Translations under genes and position numbers: made by a program
Notes under the pieces: model-generated
What the model was told of the DNA's origin: nothing
Databases searched by the model: none
What the model saw: the letters and a program-made list of their open reading frames with translations, nothing else
Source: JAXMBN01 sp046349875
GTDB taxonomy: Bacteria > Planctomycetota > Planctomycetia > Pirellulales > Pirellulaceae
Assembly: GCA_046349875.1 (NCBI GenBank)
Contig: JAXMBN010000011.1
Location: 62,001 to 126,000, forward strand
Direction of reading: 5' to 3'
Length of the DNA stretch: 64,000 bases
Shown here: one piece after another, positions 35,278 to 44,595 of the stretch
Numbering within the stretch: position 1 is the first letter of the stretch
Layout: each line of letters starts with the position of its first letter

Positions 35278-36647
35278 GGCTGCACCTCCTTGGCGGGTGA
35301 GGCACCCACTGGCGATGAGCTATCAGAGGATGCAGCAAGGATCCCATCCACTTCTTCATAAGGGAGCGATTGGACAAACCGCACAAGATCCCAAAGATCG
35401 TTTTCAGCCATCCCTGTTGGATGCTCGCGCTTTGTCGGAATGGGAGGCATGGGAGATCCTTCGATCCCGCCGACGATGCGCCGATAGATCGACTCGGCAT
35501 CGCTTCCACCACGATACACTCCCAATCTCAAGTTCCGTGGAAAATCGCGCACAGGCGACAAGGCACCATAAGGCTTCATCGCTTTCCAAGCCTTTCGATC
35601 TTTGGGATCGATGCCAGCGCGGATCGTCCAGTCTTTCGTCCACTCATCGAAATCAGGTATGGCTCCATCGCCTTCCCCGTTCTTTCCATGACATTGAAAG
35701 CAAGCGGCCGTGGGACTTCGAAACAATGCCTTGCCTCGTTCGATCGATGCGATGAGCGATTCGCGTTTTTCGTCATGAAAATCCTGAGGAAATCGATATT
35801 TTTCGGCTTCGACCGAATCTACCGCAATGATCTTCTTGGGGGCATCTAACCAACTTCGTGCCACGTCTTTGCAAACTTGGATCAGCCACTCTGTTTGTTG
35901 CTGAAAAGCCTGAGCATCCGTATCTTTTAACCGCGTATCCCAAAGTCGCTCTCCCTTTTCCAAATCGAGTTGACTGGGGGCCTTCAAGATAATTCGTCGC
36001 TCAGCCTCACCTCGAATGGCCAAATAGCGAACGTAGTGTACAAGTATCGCTACTTCATCATCGGTGGCCGAGGCTCCAGGTTCCGCATGGCCTGCATGCA
36101 GCGAGCGAAACGACGGCATCGCAGTACCCACAATGCCACGATCCAGCGTCTGAACGAGATCATCCCATGTTGGCTTCGCAGCAAAGGAAGTCGACTTGAA
36201 TTTGAAGGTCCCTCGACGAAAATCTCGCGGATACGGGTTTTGAAAATAGGCGGTTGGGCCGGCACCATCTCCATTGAGTGCATGGCAATGGGCACAGTGC
36301 TTTCGATAAAGACCGCGTTCAATCTTATCGTGAGCACGCCCGACTGGCCCCGCAGCTCGCTCCAACCATTCGGGGTGATTCAGCGATTCAAACTCCCCTT
36401 CGGCCAAGAAAGAGGGCCAGCGCGGTACATCGGGTGTTCCGAAGGTCTCTTCGAGAAATACTGCGAGATCCCTTTCCACTCCCTGCATCGAAGTCTCGGA
36501 TTCCAACTCGACTCGCTTCAACATCAACCGGTTGGAGCCGAACGGAGGCGTAGGACCGCATCCCAGCAAGATCATGCTCGCCGCGAGACACGATAGAAGA
36601 ACGAATCGACGTGAAGGCATGGGTGGATGCGTTTGTGGAGATTCCAT
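35274..36647 (-). CDS. Diheme cytochrome c lipoprotein
   Basis: 457 residues, exported lipoprotein: signal peptide FVLLSCLAASMILLGCGPTP with lipobox LLGC. Two CXXCH heme-binding sites: YRKHCAHCHALNGDGAGPT at about residues 135-150 and ACFQCHGKNGEGDG at about 318-332. The regions after them (HALNGDGAGP, FRRGTFKFKS; FPRNLRLGVYRGGSD, IYRRIVGGIEGSPMP) are typical of c-type cytochromes of the planctomycete oxidase clusters. It is the first gene of the operon leading to ctaA, ctaB, the ABC exporter, SCO and DUF420, so it probably carries electrons to, or assembles with, the terminal oxidase, whose subunits are not in this window. Confidence 0.9.
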   Translation of the reverse strand: MESPQTHPPMPSRRFVLLSCLAASMILLGCGPTPPFGSNRLMLKRVELESETSMQGVERDLAVFLEETFGTPDVPRWPSFLAEGEFESLNHPEWLERAAGPVGRAHDKIERGLYRKHCAHCHALNGDGAGPTAYFQNPYPRDFRRGTFKFKSTSFAAKPTWDDLVQTLDRGIVGTAMPSFRSLHAGHAEPGASATDDEVAILVHYVRYLAIRGEAERRIILKAPSQLDLEKGERLWDTRLKDTDAQAFQQQTEWLIQVCKDVARSWLDAPKKIIAVDSVEAEKYRFPQDFHDEKRESLIASIERGKALFRSPTAACFQCHGKNGEGDGAIPDFDEWTKDWTIRAGIDPKDRKAWKAMKPYGALSPVRDFPRNLRLGVYRGGSDAESIYRRIVGGIEGSPMPPIPTKREHPTGMAENDLWDLVRFVQSLPYEEVDGILAASSDSSSPVGASPAKEVQP

Positions 36648-36749
36648 GGTTTTTTTGAGCTCGCGATATCTTTGCAGGATTCATTCGATCGGCAAGGCGC
36701 AATCCACCTCTCTTCCCGTGGGCGCGACAATTTATCAACTCCCCAACGC

Positions 36750-36805
36750 ACCAACCCACCCAAAAGAAGTGCCGCACATCCAATAGGTGCCATCCACCTA
36801 TTGTT
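36750..36805. repeat. Palindromic intergenic repeat, copy 2
   Basis: CAATAGGTG (36781-36789) and CACCTATTG (36795-36803) around CCATC, preceded by ACCAACCCACCCAAAAGAAGT, which matches the sequence before copy 1. It lies between the divergent cytochrome c and sialidase-like genes. Confidence 0.85.
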
Positions 36806-36859
36806 GAAATCGGGGGTGTGAAAATCGGCTACAATGGTGCGAAAAAAGGTGGGGCAATC

Positions 36860-37939
36860 ATGAATCGATGGAAGGTTTTGTCTGTTTGGGTGCTTGGATT
36901 TTGCGAAGTTGCGTGCCTCGCCACGCCGGCGAAGGCTCAAGATGCTTCGCTACCCAAAATGGAAGCCCGAGAGATTCGGACAGTCTTTCGCAATCAGGAG
37001 CATAATGCGTTTACCGATTTGGCCAGATTTCAGGGACGGTACTACCTTGCTTTCCGAAGCTGTCCGGACGGGCATATGGTCCATCCCACTTCGTCGATTC
37101 GCATTCTGTCGAGTGTCGACCTTCAGCATTGGGATGAAGTCCATCGATTCTCGGTACCTCTGCGTGATACCCGTGATCCCCACTTTCTCGTCTTTCAGGA
37201 AAAGCTCTTCGTCTACACTGGAACGTGGTACAGCGGAAAAACGACGTTGCCTCGTGATCAATACGAGCTCAACCAACATCTTGGATATGCCGCTTGGACT
37301 GGCAACGGTACCGACTGGAATAGTCCCATTCTTCTGGAAGGGACCTTTGGCCATTACATTTGGCGCGCGACAGCTCATGACGGCAAAGCCTATCTTTGCG
37401 GACGCCGTAAGCACGCGTTTCAAGTGGGCCCACGCGGCGAAACCAGCATTGTCGAATCTGCAATGCTCGAAAGTGACGATGGTTTAACGTGGCATACGCG
37501 GGCTTTATTCCAAGAAACAGATGGCGACGAAACCGCGTTTCAAATGGATGCCGATGGTTCCATTCTCGCAATAGGTCGGCGCGGCAACCAAATGGCGCAG
37601 CTGATTCGTTCGAGACCACCTTACACATCCTGGGACAGAAAAGATCTGAATCGATATGTAGGTGGTCCGCTCCTGGTTCGATGGAACGATCGATGGTTGG
37701 TGGGTGGTCGAAAGATGATCGATCGGAACCATCCCACGACCTGCCTGTATTGGCTTGACTCCGATCAACTTGTAGAAGCCTTGGAACTGCCAAGTGGTGG
37801 AGACAATTCCTACCCCGGATTTCTGCAGCTTAGCCCAACCGAAGCGGTGGTCTCTTGGTACTCGTCGCATGAGAAGGACGAAAATGGAAAGACGATCACT
37901 GCAATCTATATGGCCAATCTAGTCATCGACCATCCCTAG
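36860..37939 (+). CDS. Secreted sialidase-superfamily (BNR-type) protein
   Basis: 359 residues from ATG at 36860. Signal peptide KVLSVWVLGFCEVACLATPAKAQ. The body reads as repeated beta-propeller blades: FTDLARFQGRYYLAFRSCPD, SSIRILSSVDLQHWDEVHRF, FQEKLFVYTGTWYS and MLESDDGLTWHTRALFQETD, with Ser-x-Asp-x-Gly-x-Thr-Trp elements like the Asp-box of sialidases. The usual arginine triad of sialidases is not clear, so exo-alpha-sialidase activity is not proven; related five-bladed glycosidases (GH43-like, 2-O-type) are also possible. Likely periplasmic and acting on glycans, by inference. Confidence 0.78.
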   Translation: MNRWKVLSVWVLGFCEVACLATPAKAQDASLPKMEAREIRTVFRNQEHNAFTDLARFQGRYYLAFRSCPDGHMVHPTSSIRILSSVDLQHWDEVHRFSVPLRDTRDPHFLVFQEKLFVYTGTWYSGKTTLPRDQYELNQHLGYAAWTGNGTDWNSPILLEGTFGHYIWRATAHDGKAYLCGRRKHAFQVGPRGETSIVESAMLESDDGLTWHTRALFQETDGDETAFQMDADGSILAIGRRGNQMAQLIRSRPPYTSWDRKDLNRYVGGPLLVRWNDRWLVGGRKMIDRNHPTTCLYWLDSDQLVEALELPSGGDNSYPGFLQLSPTEAVVSWYSSHEKDENGKTITAIYMANLVIDHP

Positions 37940-38188
37940 CGCGGAATTCCATTGCCATCAAACCCCTCACCTGATCCAAACCGCTTCTCGCATTAGGATG
38001 CCTGATGGGATTGTGGCTCGAGCGAAAAAAGCCTTCGGAAACCAGCAAAACACAGGCAATTCGAGACCGATGTCTCTTCAAAATCGCTGCAATTTAATGG
38101 GATTTCACCCCATGATCGACCATTGCTATTAGAATGTGGACGCGTTTGTTTTGATATCCATGAGTCTACGAACATGTGGAGACGCCGT

Positions 38189-40129
38189 ATGCGTTTTCGA
38201 TTCCCTCTCCCCTTCCCTGCCTCGCGCCAAATCCTTTTGGGTTTCGGCGTTTCGATGAGCGCTGTCCTATCATCTTCATCGGTTCAGGCCGAACCACCCA
38301 CCAATGAACTCACTCGCCCGGAGCAGCTCAGTGGTTGGAAGCTGCTGTTTGATGGCAAGTCGACCCAAGGATGGCGCAACTACAAGAAAGACAAAGTTTC
38401 AGATGGATGGAAGGTCCAAGATGGCACTTTGGTTCGTCAAGACAAAGGTGCTGGCGACATCGTTACCGAAAAGAAGTACAAGTACTTTGAACTAACGCTT
38501 GAGTACAAGATTTCGGAAGCTGGTAACAGTGGTTTGATGTTCCACGTTACCGAAGACAATCCAGCACCGTGGCAAAGCGGTCCAGAGATTCAGATCCAAG
38601 ACAACGTCAAAGGGCACGATCCTCAAAAAGCAGGTTGGCTTTATCAACTCTACAATCCGGTTCCACCGAGCTGGGTGAAGGAGACTGGTGTACTCGACGC
38701 TACCCGTCCTGCAGGTGAATGGAATCAACTATTCGTCCGCATTGCACCCAACCAATGCGAAGTATCGATGAATGGTCAACTCTACTATCGATTTAAGGTT
38801 GGGGACAAAGATTGGAATCAGCGAGTCGAAAAGAGCAAGTTCAAGGAGTTTGCTGGTTTCGGTAAGGCTGGCTCGGGCTTTATTTGCCTTCAAGATCACA
38901 ACGACGTCGTTGCGTTTCGCAACGTCAAGATTCGCGAACTTAGCGAGGATGGTTCTGCTCCACAACCGATCGATGGAAAGCTCGGCCTCAAAGGTACCCT
39001 TGCATTTCCGAACTTGAAATGGGAAGGCTGGGAACAGCTCGACGAGAACGGTAATGTCAACAAGCCGATTCGCATCCTCGAATTGACGCATGCCAAAGGT
39101 GACTCGAAACGATTGTTTGCAATCGATCAACGAGGAACCGTTTATTCGTTCGAAAACAAACCCGACGTCGACAAAGCATCGATCTTCCTCGACATCCAAA
39201 GCAAAGTATCGCGTTGGTTCGATCCAGGTGCGAACGAACAAGGCTTGCTCGGACTGGCGATGCATCCTCAGTTCATGAAGAACGGGCAGTTCTTCGTATC
39301 CTATACCCAAAGAGGAACGCACCGTTCGATCGTATCTCGGTTTACCGTCTCCAAGAGCGATCCAAACAAAGCAGATCCCGCTTCGGAAGAGGTGTTGCTC
39401 GACATTGAACAACCATTCCAGAACCACAATGGAGGTTCCATGGAATTTGGTCCCGACGGATATCTTTACGTTGCTTATGGCGACGGAGGGGCTCGCAATG
39501 ATCCGAAGGCAGCCGGCCAGGATCGCAGCCAACTGTTGGCCTCGATCCTGCGAATCGACGTTGACTCCAAGTCTCAAGGGCTCGCCTATGGCATTCCTAA
39601 GGACAATCCATTCGTCAATGCTCAAGGCATTCGCCCCGAGATCTTTGCTCATGGACTACGCAATCCTTGGCGAATCGCTTTCGATGCGAAGAGTGGAAGA
39701 CTTTGGTGTGGTGACGTTGGCCAAGAGCTTTGGGAAGAAGTCAATGTGATCACCAAAGGTGGCAACTATGGTTGGAGTGCTCGCGAAGGAAGCTATCCCT
39801 TTGGCAATCGACCTGCGGTTGCTGGAGTTTCTTCGCCGATCGATCCGGTTTGGGAATATGACCACACGACTGGTAAGTCGATCACTGGTGGACGCGTCTA
39901 CAATTCAGATCGCATGCCAGAACTCAAAGGCAAGTATCTCTATGCCGACTATGTGAGCGGCAGTATTTGGGCTTTGTCCTATGATGAAAAATCTGGCAAA
40001 GCAACCAAGAATGAGCAGGTGATGGAGAAAGGTATTCCCGTGTTGGCTTTCGGTGAAGATGCCAATGGGGAAGTTTACTATTCCATCGAAAACGCAAAGG
40101 GTCAGGGTATTTATCGCTTTGATCGCTAG
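38189..40129 (+). CDS. DUF1080 (LamG-like) domain fused to PQQ-dependent sugar dehydrogenase
   Basis: 646 residues from ATG at 38189 (GGAG 8 bases upstream); an ATG five codons earlier is possible. Signal peptide ends near SSSSVQAEPP. Residues ~50-240 are DUF1080, a concanavalin-like domain named 3-keto-disaccharide hydrolase: GWKLLFDGKSTQGWRNYKK, GDIVTEKKYKYFELTLEYKI, NSGLMFHVTED and GPEIQIQDN. Residues ~290-640 are a glucose/sorbosone-dehydrogenase-like beta-propeller: EQGLLGLAMHPQF, NHNGGSMEFGPDGYLYVAYG, HGLRNPWRIAFD and DVGQELWEEVNVITKGGNYG. These oxidise sugars using PQQ in the periplasm. The combination suggests binding and oxidising a carbohydrate; substrate unknown. Confidence 0.92.
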   Translation: MRFRFPLPFPASRQILLGFGVSMSAVLSSSSVQAEPPTNELTRPEQLSGWKLLFDGKSTQGWRNYKKDKVSDGWKVQDGTLVRQDKGAGDIVTEKKYKYFELTLEYKISEAGNSGLMFHVTEDNPAPWQSGPEIQIQDNVKGHDPQKAGWLYQLYNPVPPSWVKETGVLDATRPAGEWNQLFVRIAPNQCEVSMNGQLYYRFKVGDKDWNQRVEKSKFKEFAGFGKAGSGFICLQDHNDVVAFRNVKIRELSEDGSAPQPIDGKLGLKGTLAFPNLKWEGWEQLDENGNVNKPIRILELTHAKGDSKRLFAIDQRGTVYSFENKPDVDKASIFLDIQSKVSRWFDPGANEQGLLGLAMHPQFMKNGQFFVSYTQRGTHRSIVSRFTVSKSDPNKADPASEEVLLDIEQPFQNHNGGSMEFGPDGYLYVAYGDGGARNDPKAAGQDRSQLLASILRIDVDSKSQGLAYGIPKDNPFVNAQGIRPEIFAHGLRNPWRIAFDAKSGRLWCGDVGQELWEEVNVITKGGNYGWSAREGSYPFGNRPAVAGVSSPIDPVWEYDHTTGKSITGGRVYNSDRMPELKGKYLYADYVSGSIWALSYDEKSGKATKNEQVMEKGIPVLAFGEDANGEVYYSIENAKGQGIYRFDR

Positions 40130-40154
40130 GTTCTTGTAAAAAGCTCTCCATGAG

Positions 40155-40184
40155 AAAGGGATCGCATTCGCGATCCCTTTTTTT
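40155..40184 (+). terminator. Intrinsic terminator after the sugar-dehydrogenase gene
   Basis: Arms AAAGGGATCGC (40155-40165) and GCGATCCCTTT (40170-40180) around ATTC, continuing into TTTT, about 26 bases after the stop codon. Confidence 0.9.
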
Positions 40185-40308
40185 ATGACCTAGCCTGTTG
40201 TTTTTCCACATTCGACCTGACCTTGTGAAAGATCGGGGCCAAAACTACCGTACCGAAACGGCCGGTGTTTCGTTAAACTTGGACCGTTCTTCACGTTACG
40301 GTCATAGG

Positions 40309-41205
40309 ATGCATCAATGGTTCTATGATGAATCGGGCTCCTCAACGAAAGGAATTGGCATGCCATTGAGCGACTTGGTTCGCCCCTTCATATCAAGTCG
40401 CACGTTGGTTCATGTGGGCTCCTTAGCGCTCCTCATCGGCGTATATAGCTTGATTCCAACTCTCAAAGAGATATCGAGCTACAAAGACATCGGTGATATG
40501 CCATCTCAAGTGCACACCGCGCTTTCGCTTGTGCTCGGATGCTTACTCGTCTTTCGGACCAACACGGCCTATGGTCGATGGTGGGAAGCGAGAACACTCT
40601 GGGGTGCCCTGGTCAATGCGACGCGAAACTTAGCGATCAAGATCCGCTGCTTAGCTCCTCTTACATCGGAGGAAACAGCGTCGCTTCGCCAGCAGCTCAT
40701 CCTCTTTCCCAAAGTTCTAGTGGAACATTTGCGACATGTACCCGCACACGTCGGTTCACCGCGCGAAGACGGTGGTTCATCCGATTGGGATCACCGCCCC
40801 GCTGAAGCCGTACACAAGATCTACCAGTGGTTGGCCAAAGCGAAGACCGATGGCAGAATCGATGGTGATGAGTTGCGAGTCATCGACATGGAACTAGCAA
40901 AATTGCTCGATGTATGCGGGGGATGTGAACGTGTTGCGAGAACGCCTATCGTTCGAAGCTATCGAATCTTTGCGCGGCAATGTACCGTGTTATTCTTGTT
41001 GACGTTTCCTTGGGGAATCGCCAACGATTTTGGGTGGTGGACGATTCCCATGACGACCATCTCTGCCTATTTCATGCTGGGAATGGAAATCGTTGCGGAA
41101 GATGTAGAAGACCCGTTTGGGCTCGACGAGGACGACCTAGATTTGGAAGGGCTATGCGTCACTATCGAACGATCTGTCAACGAAATCCTTGGTGCGACGT
41201 CTTGA
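40309..41205 (+). CDS. Bestrophin family ion channel protein
   Basis: 298 residues from ATG at 40309. Bestrophins are pentameric anion (or in bacteria cation) channels. Family features seen are VHTALSLVLGCLLVFRTNTA, containing the FRTNTAYGRWWEAR motif, then LWGALVNATRNLAI, YRIFARQCTVLFLLTFPWGI and the acidic cytoplasmic stretch ISAYFMLGMEIVAEDVEDPF, close to the Ca/ion-sensing region. Four membrane helices are predicted. It has no obvious cotranscribed partner. An earlier frame extension without a start signal reaches into the terminator region and is ignored. Confidence 0.92.
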   Translation: MHQWFYDESGSSTKGIGMPLSDLVRPFISSRTLVHVGSLALLIGVYSLIPTLKEISSYKDIGDMPSQVHTALSLVLGCLLVFRTNTAYGRWWEARTLWGALVNATRNLAIKIRCLAPLTSEETASLRQQLILFPKVLVEHLRHVPAHVGSPREDGGSSDWDHRPAEAVHKIYQWLAKAKTDGRIDGDELRVIDMELAKLLDVCGGCERVARTPIVRSYRIFARQCTVLFLLTFPWGIANDFGWWTIPMTTISAYFMLGMEIVAEDVEDPFGLDEDDLDLEGLCVTIERSVNEILGATS

Positions 41206-41389
41206 CGCCTTGCATGCTATTCGAGCATCTTTCATGATGCGTTGATGTCAGCAACGGCGGCCCTGGAAGCGGTCGAAACTGTCATTGTTAGAACGAAATC
41301 ACGCCGGCTTCCAAGTGCCCTATGGCGATGGAACAGCGTGATGGAAAAGATTGAGCACGATATCGTTGCTGTGGGATGGCGGACCTGGA

Positions 41390-41638
41390 ATGGATCTGGA
41401 AAAAGTAAAGCAGTTTTATCGCGAAACTTGGTGGCTTTGGACGCTCTACGCGATTGGCATCGTCATCAGCATCCTCTATGTCCATTGGATCTTCATCATG
41501 GCTGTCCCCATGATTCTTATCATCAGCGTCTACTTTGCTGTGGTTCGAGGACCAAGCCAAACCAGTGAGGCCGAGTCTGAATCACCCGAGATGACAACCG
41601 ATTCCGAGAATACACCTCCATCCAATAATGCCGTCTAA
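41390..41638 (+). CDS. Small membrane protein
   Basis: 82 residues from ATG at 41390. Two adjacent hydrophobic helices (WLWTLYAIGIVISILYVHWI, FIMAVPMILIISVYFAVVRG) follow a charged N-terminus (DLEKVKQFYRET), then a Ser/Thr/Glu/Pro-rich tail. No family recognised. There is no strong ribosome site, so a different start is possible. It stands 49 bases before the convergent CPBP gene. Confidence 0.5.
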   Translation: MDLEKVKQFYRETWWLWTLYAIGIVISILYVHWIFIMAVPMILIISVYFAVVRGPSQTSEAESESPEMTTDSENTPPSNNAV

Positions 41639-41686
41639 TGCAACGCTTTGCTTGGCATTGGGTGAACAACTCGCTTTGAATTCTTG

Positions 41687-42454
41687 CTAGGACTGAAACA
41701 CCAACCAATAGGCCAATAGAAAGATGGCTGCATCGACCCACATATGGCTTAACCAAGGACCAAGCAAAGTTCGGTACCGCACATACAGCGTCCCCCAAAG
41801 CCCACCTCCAACCGCCACACTCAGCGAAAAAAGATAGGTCCACGGCGACGCTAGTCCAAAGAATCGTTGCAAGACGATGACATGGTGAGCCATGAAGCCG
41901 ATGCTACTCAGCCCGATTGCAATGGGAGCACTCCACCGCTTCAAAGCCAATCGAAGAACAAACCATCGCCAATAGTACTCTTCCAAACCGGAGTGAATGA
42001 TGGAGTAAAAAACGGCGACTCCGATGAATACTGGGAGAGAGGATAATCCGGTTTCTGAAAGCTTGTCCGTAGCTTGGATGCGTGGTCCTTCCATCACACC
42101 CCATGGCTCCAGTGCAAAACAATAAAGGGCTAACATCGCGCCTGCGATGGCGAGCCCCAATACCACGCCCATCCCAGCGCTTTTTCCAAAATCAGGTGCT
42201 TGATGGGTACGTGGGCGGAACCAAACATAGGCGAGAATCGGCAACGCAAACTGGAGCCCTTTTCCTACCGCATACGCGGTTTGCTGAACGACAGGATGCG
42301 ATTCCCGAAGCAAGGAAAAATAAACCAACGTCACTGCCGTAGGAAGGATAAGACCAACGAGCACGAGAGCCGTCATCCACCCATGGGATTCTTCTCCCCC
42401 GTCCTGCTTCGTTGAAATCACGGGTAGCCCTTTGTTTTCGGAGGGGTTCGGCAT
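41687..42454 (-). CDS. CPBP family intramembrane metalloprotease (CAAX protease-like)
   Basis: 255 residues with about seven membrane helices. The active-site signatures of the Abi/CPBP family are present: IIHSGLEEYYWRWFVLRL (EEYYWR, glutamate pair plus arginine) and GFMAHHVIVLQ with the second histidine motif. Family members cleave prenylated proteins or control membrane stress proteins; the substrate here is unknown. The N-terminal ~25 residues are hydrophilic and cytoplasmic. It is convergent with the small membrane gene and divergent from purD, with about 150 bases between starts. Confidence 0.9.
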   Translation of the reverse strand: MPNPSENKGLPVISTKQDGGEESHGWMTALVLVGLILPTAVTLVYFSLLRESHPVVQQTAYAVGKGLQFALPILAYVWFRPRTHQAPDFGKSAGMGVVLGLAIAGAMLALYCFALEPWGVMEGPRIQATDKLSETGLSSLPVFIGVAVFYSIIHSGLEEYYWRWFVLRLALKRWSAPIAIGLSSIGFMAHHVIVLQRFFGLASPWTYLFSLSVAVGGGLWGTLYVRYRTLLGPWLSHMWVDAAIFLLAYWLVFQS

Positions 42455-42606
42455 CGGCGAATCAAGGTCAATCGACGCATTTCACCCCATGGAAGGGACG
42501 AATCGGTTGAAATAGCTGGAGATCTGAGGGTTTTCTACCCTAGGGAAGATTGGCCTTGGTAGCTAAAATGCTTCCCTTTGGCATCGTACCTCGAAAGTGT
42601 TGTGTT

Positions 42607-43917
42607 ATGAAAGTCCTCGTTGTTGGAAATGGCGGTCGCGAACATGCTCTGGCATGGAAGATCGCGAAAAGCTCGCGTGTCCAAGAAGTCTTCGTTGCGC
42701 CTGGCAATGCTGGGACCGCACTCGACGCCACCAATGTTCCCATTGCAGCCACCGACATCGCAGGTCTCCTCAAGTTTGCCAAGACCGAGAAGATTGGCCT
42801 GACCGTTGTGGGCCCAGAGGCTCCGTTGGCTCTCGGGATCGTCGATGTTTTCCAAGATGAAGGTCTTCGCGTCTTTGGTCCCTCCAAAGCCGCGGCGCAA
42901 CTCGAGAGTAGCAAAGTCTTCTGCAAAAATCTGTTGCGTCAGGCCGACGTACCGACGGCCGACTATCAGAGCTTTCGCGATGCCGATAGCGCGATGCGTT
43001 ATGTCAAAGCTCGTTATCCGAACGAAAACGATCGCGCTCCCGTGGTGGTCAAGGCCGACGGGCTCGCGTCAGGCAAAGGGGTCATCGTTTGTTCGCGTCG
43101 CCAGGATGCTCTCGATGCCATCGATCGTATCGGCCGCAAGAATGAATTCGGCAAAGCCGGCAGTCAGATGGTGATTGAAGAACGCCTCTCCGGTCAAGAA
43201 GCGAGTGTCTTGGCGATTACCGATGGCAAAACAATTCTGACGTTGCCACCTTGCCAAGACCACAAACCAGCGTTCGATGGGGACACAGGTCCCAATACGG
43301 GAGGTATGGGAGCCTACTGCCCCACGCCGATGGTGGACGAAGACATGATCGAACTCATCGAAGAGCAGATCTTGGTTCAAACGGTTCACACCATGAAACG
43401 AAATCGAAAACCGTTTCGCGGTGTTCTCTATGCGGGCTTGATGCTTACCCAAGCCGGCCCCAAGACGCTCGAGTTCAACGTTCGCTTTGGCGATCCCGAG
43501 TGTCAACCGTTGATCATGCGATTGCAGAGCGACATCATGGACATTCTCGAAGCCACCGTCGATGGTTGCTTGGATTCCATCACCGATCCGGTGTGGGATC
43601 CGCGTCCTGCAATTTGCGTGGTCATCGCGAGCCAAGGATATCCCGGCGAGTATGAGAAGGGGAAAGAGATCACTGGTCTCGATGCAGCAGATACACTGGA
43701 AGGTGTCAAAGTCTTCCATGCAGGCACGAAGTTAGTCGAAGGAAAAGTGCTCACCGATGGTGGCCGCGTGTTGGGCGTCACAGCTTTGGGCTCGAGTATT
43801 TCGGCGGCGAAACTGCAGGCCTACACGGCTGTTCAGAAGGTTCGATGGCCTGGTGCGTGGTGCCGCATGGACATTAGCGATAAGGCTCTCAACTACAAAG
43901 TAACTGCCAGCGAATAG
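42607..43917 (+). CDS. purD: Phosphoribosylamine-glycine ligase (GAR synthetase)
   Basis: 436 residues from ATG at 42607, matching the family length; the open frame begins 19 codons earlier but the family starts with MKVLVVGNGGREHALAWKI. It joins glycine to 5-phosphoribosylamine with ATP in purine synthesis. Landmarks: VVGPEAPLALGIVDVF, the ATP-grasp loop VVVKADGLASGKGVIVC, GPNTGGMGAYCPTPMVD, YAGLMLTQAGPKTLEFNVRF and GDPECQPLIMRLQSDIM. All are near-consensus. No other purine gene is nearby. Confidence 0.97.
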   Translation: MKVLVVGNGGREHALAWKIAKSSRVQEVFVAPGNAGTALDATNVPIAATDIAGLLKFAKTEKIGLTVVGPEAPLALGIVDVFQDEGLRVFGPSKAAAQLESSKVFCKNLLRQADVPTADYQSFRDADSAMRYVKARYPNENDRAPVVVKADGLASGKGVIVCSRRQDALDAIDRIGRKNEFGKAGSQMVIEERLSGQEASVLAITDGKTILTLPPCQDHKPAFDGDTGPNTGGMGAYCPTPMVDEDMIELIEEQILVQTVHTMKRNRKPFRGVLYAGLMLTQAGPKTLEFNVRFGDPECQPLIMRLQSDIMDILEATVDGCLDSITDPVWDPRPAICVVIASQGYPGEYEKGKEITGLDAADTLEGVKVFHAGTKLVEGKVLTDGGRVLGVTALGSSISAAKLQAYTAVQKVRWPGAWCRMDISDKALNYKVTASE

Positions 43918-44058
43918 CATTTCCGTCCTGGGTAAGCGGTTTGCGAAAACCGAATAGAGCTCGCAAATCCTTTGCATGCCAACCAAGCCATTTGCTAACT
44001 CAAGAAAGCCTTCCAAGGGACTGGATGTCCTTGCTTTAGCCACGGTTTCTTCGGCAGA

Positions 44059-44565
44059 TCATTGTTCATCCCCATCAAATCCAAATTTTTCGAGCCAAGC
44101 TTGGGTATCGGTTGGTTGTACAGGACCTCTCGGATCTTCGTCGTGATTGGAAGCGGGACGGTGTGGATGGCTTACTGGTCGTTCCCAACGGTCAAGCCAA
44201 ATGTCTCCATCGAGAGCTTGGGCATCGCGCCGACGAGCTGCCTTTTGAACGCGGTGATCTGCAGAAACGACCACCAATGAACGAGGATGGCTGTGCTTGG
44301 AGATCAAGTGCTCCAATAGGTCGTCCGCTTCGTCATGTCCTTGCGCAAACAAAACCTCGATGGAATGAAACTGTTCGCGATCTTGAAGCCCATGCGATTC
44401 CTTCGAATCAAAGACGATCGTGATAGCTTGCGGAGGAGTGGTTTGGTGCGATTGAAGGAAAACGAGGAGCCTTGTACGGGCGCGAGCGAGCCAACCGGGC
44501 CCTCGATCGGTCGTAAGAAACGGAGATTGGTGGAGGAGGTTGTAACCATCTATTAGAATATCCAC
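44059..44565 (-). CDS. NYN domain (YacP-like) putative nuclease
   Basis: 168 residues from GTG at 44563-44565, with AGGA 5 bases upstream. It opens with MDILIDGYNLLHQ, the NYN/PIN-like first strand with the catalytic Asp, followed by ITIVFDSKES, VLFAQGHDEADDLLEHLI (acidic Glu/Asp cluster) and LVVVSADHRVQKAARRRDAQ with the last Asp. These are the metal-binding acids of the YacP family, thought to be RNases. The C-terminal ~40 residues form a charged tail. Its start is only 30 bases from that of the divergent 44596 gene, so promoters overlap. Confidence 0.88.
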   Translation of the reverse strand: MDILIDGYNLLHQSPFLTTDRGPGWLARARTRLLVFLQSHQTTPPQAITIVFDSKESHGLQDREQFHSIEVLFAQGHDEADDLLEHLISKHSHPRSLVVVSADHRVQKAARRRDAQALDGDIWLDRWERPVSHPHRPASNHDEDPRGPVQPTDTQAWLEKFGFDGDEQ

Positions 44566-44595
44566 GCGATCCTATTCCTTTTGCGAGCGTGAACC

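Noticed and set aside
38729..39652. 307-codon minus-strand open frame antisense to the DUF1080 fusion
   Set aside because: Shadow frame; the plus strand encodes clear domain motifs throughout.
41242..41568. 108-codon plus-strand frame overlapping the small membrane gene
   Set aside because: The overlapping frame carries two clear membrane helices; this one is His/Arg/Cys-rich and lacks support.
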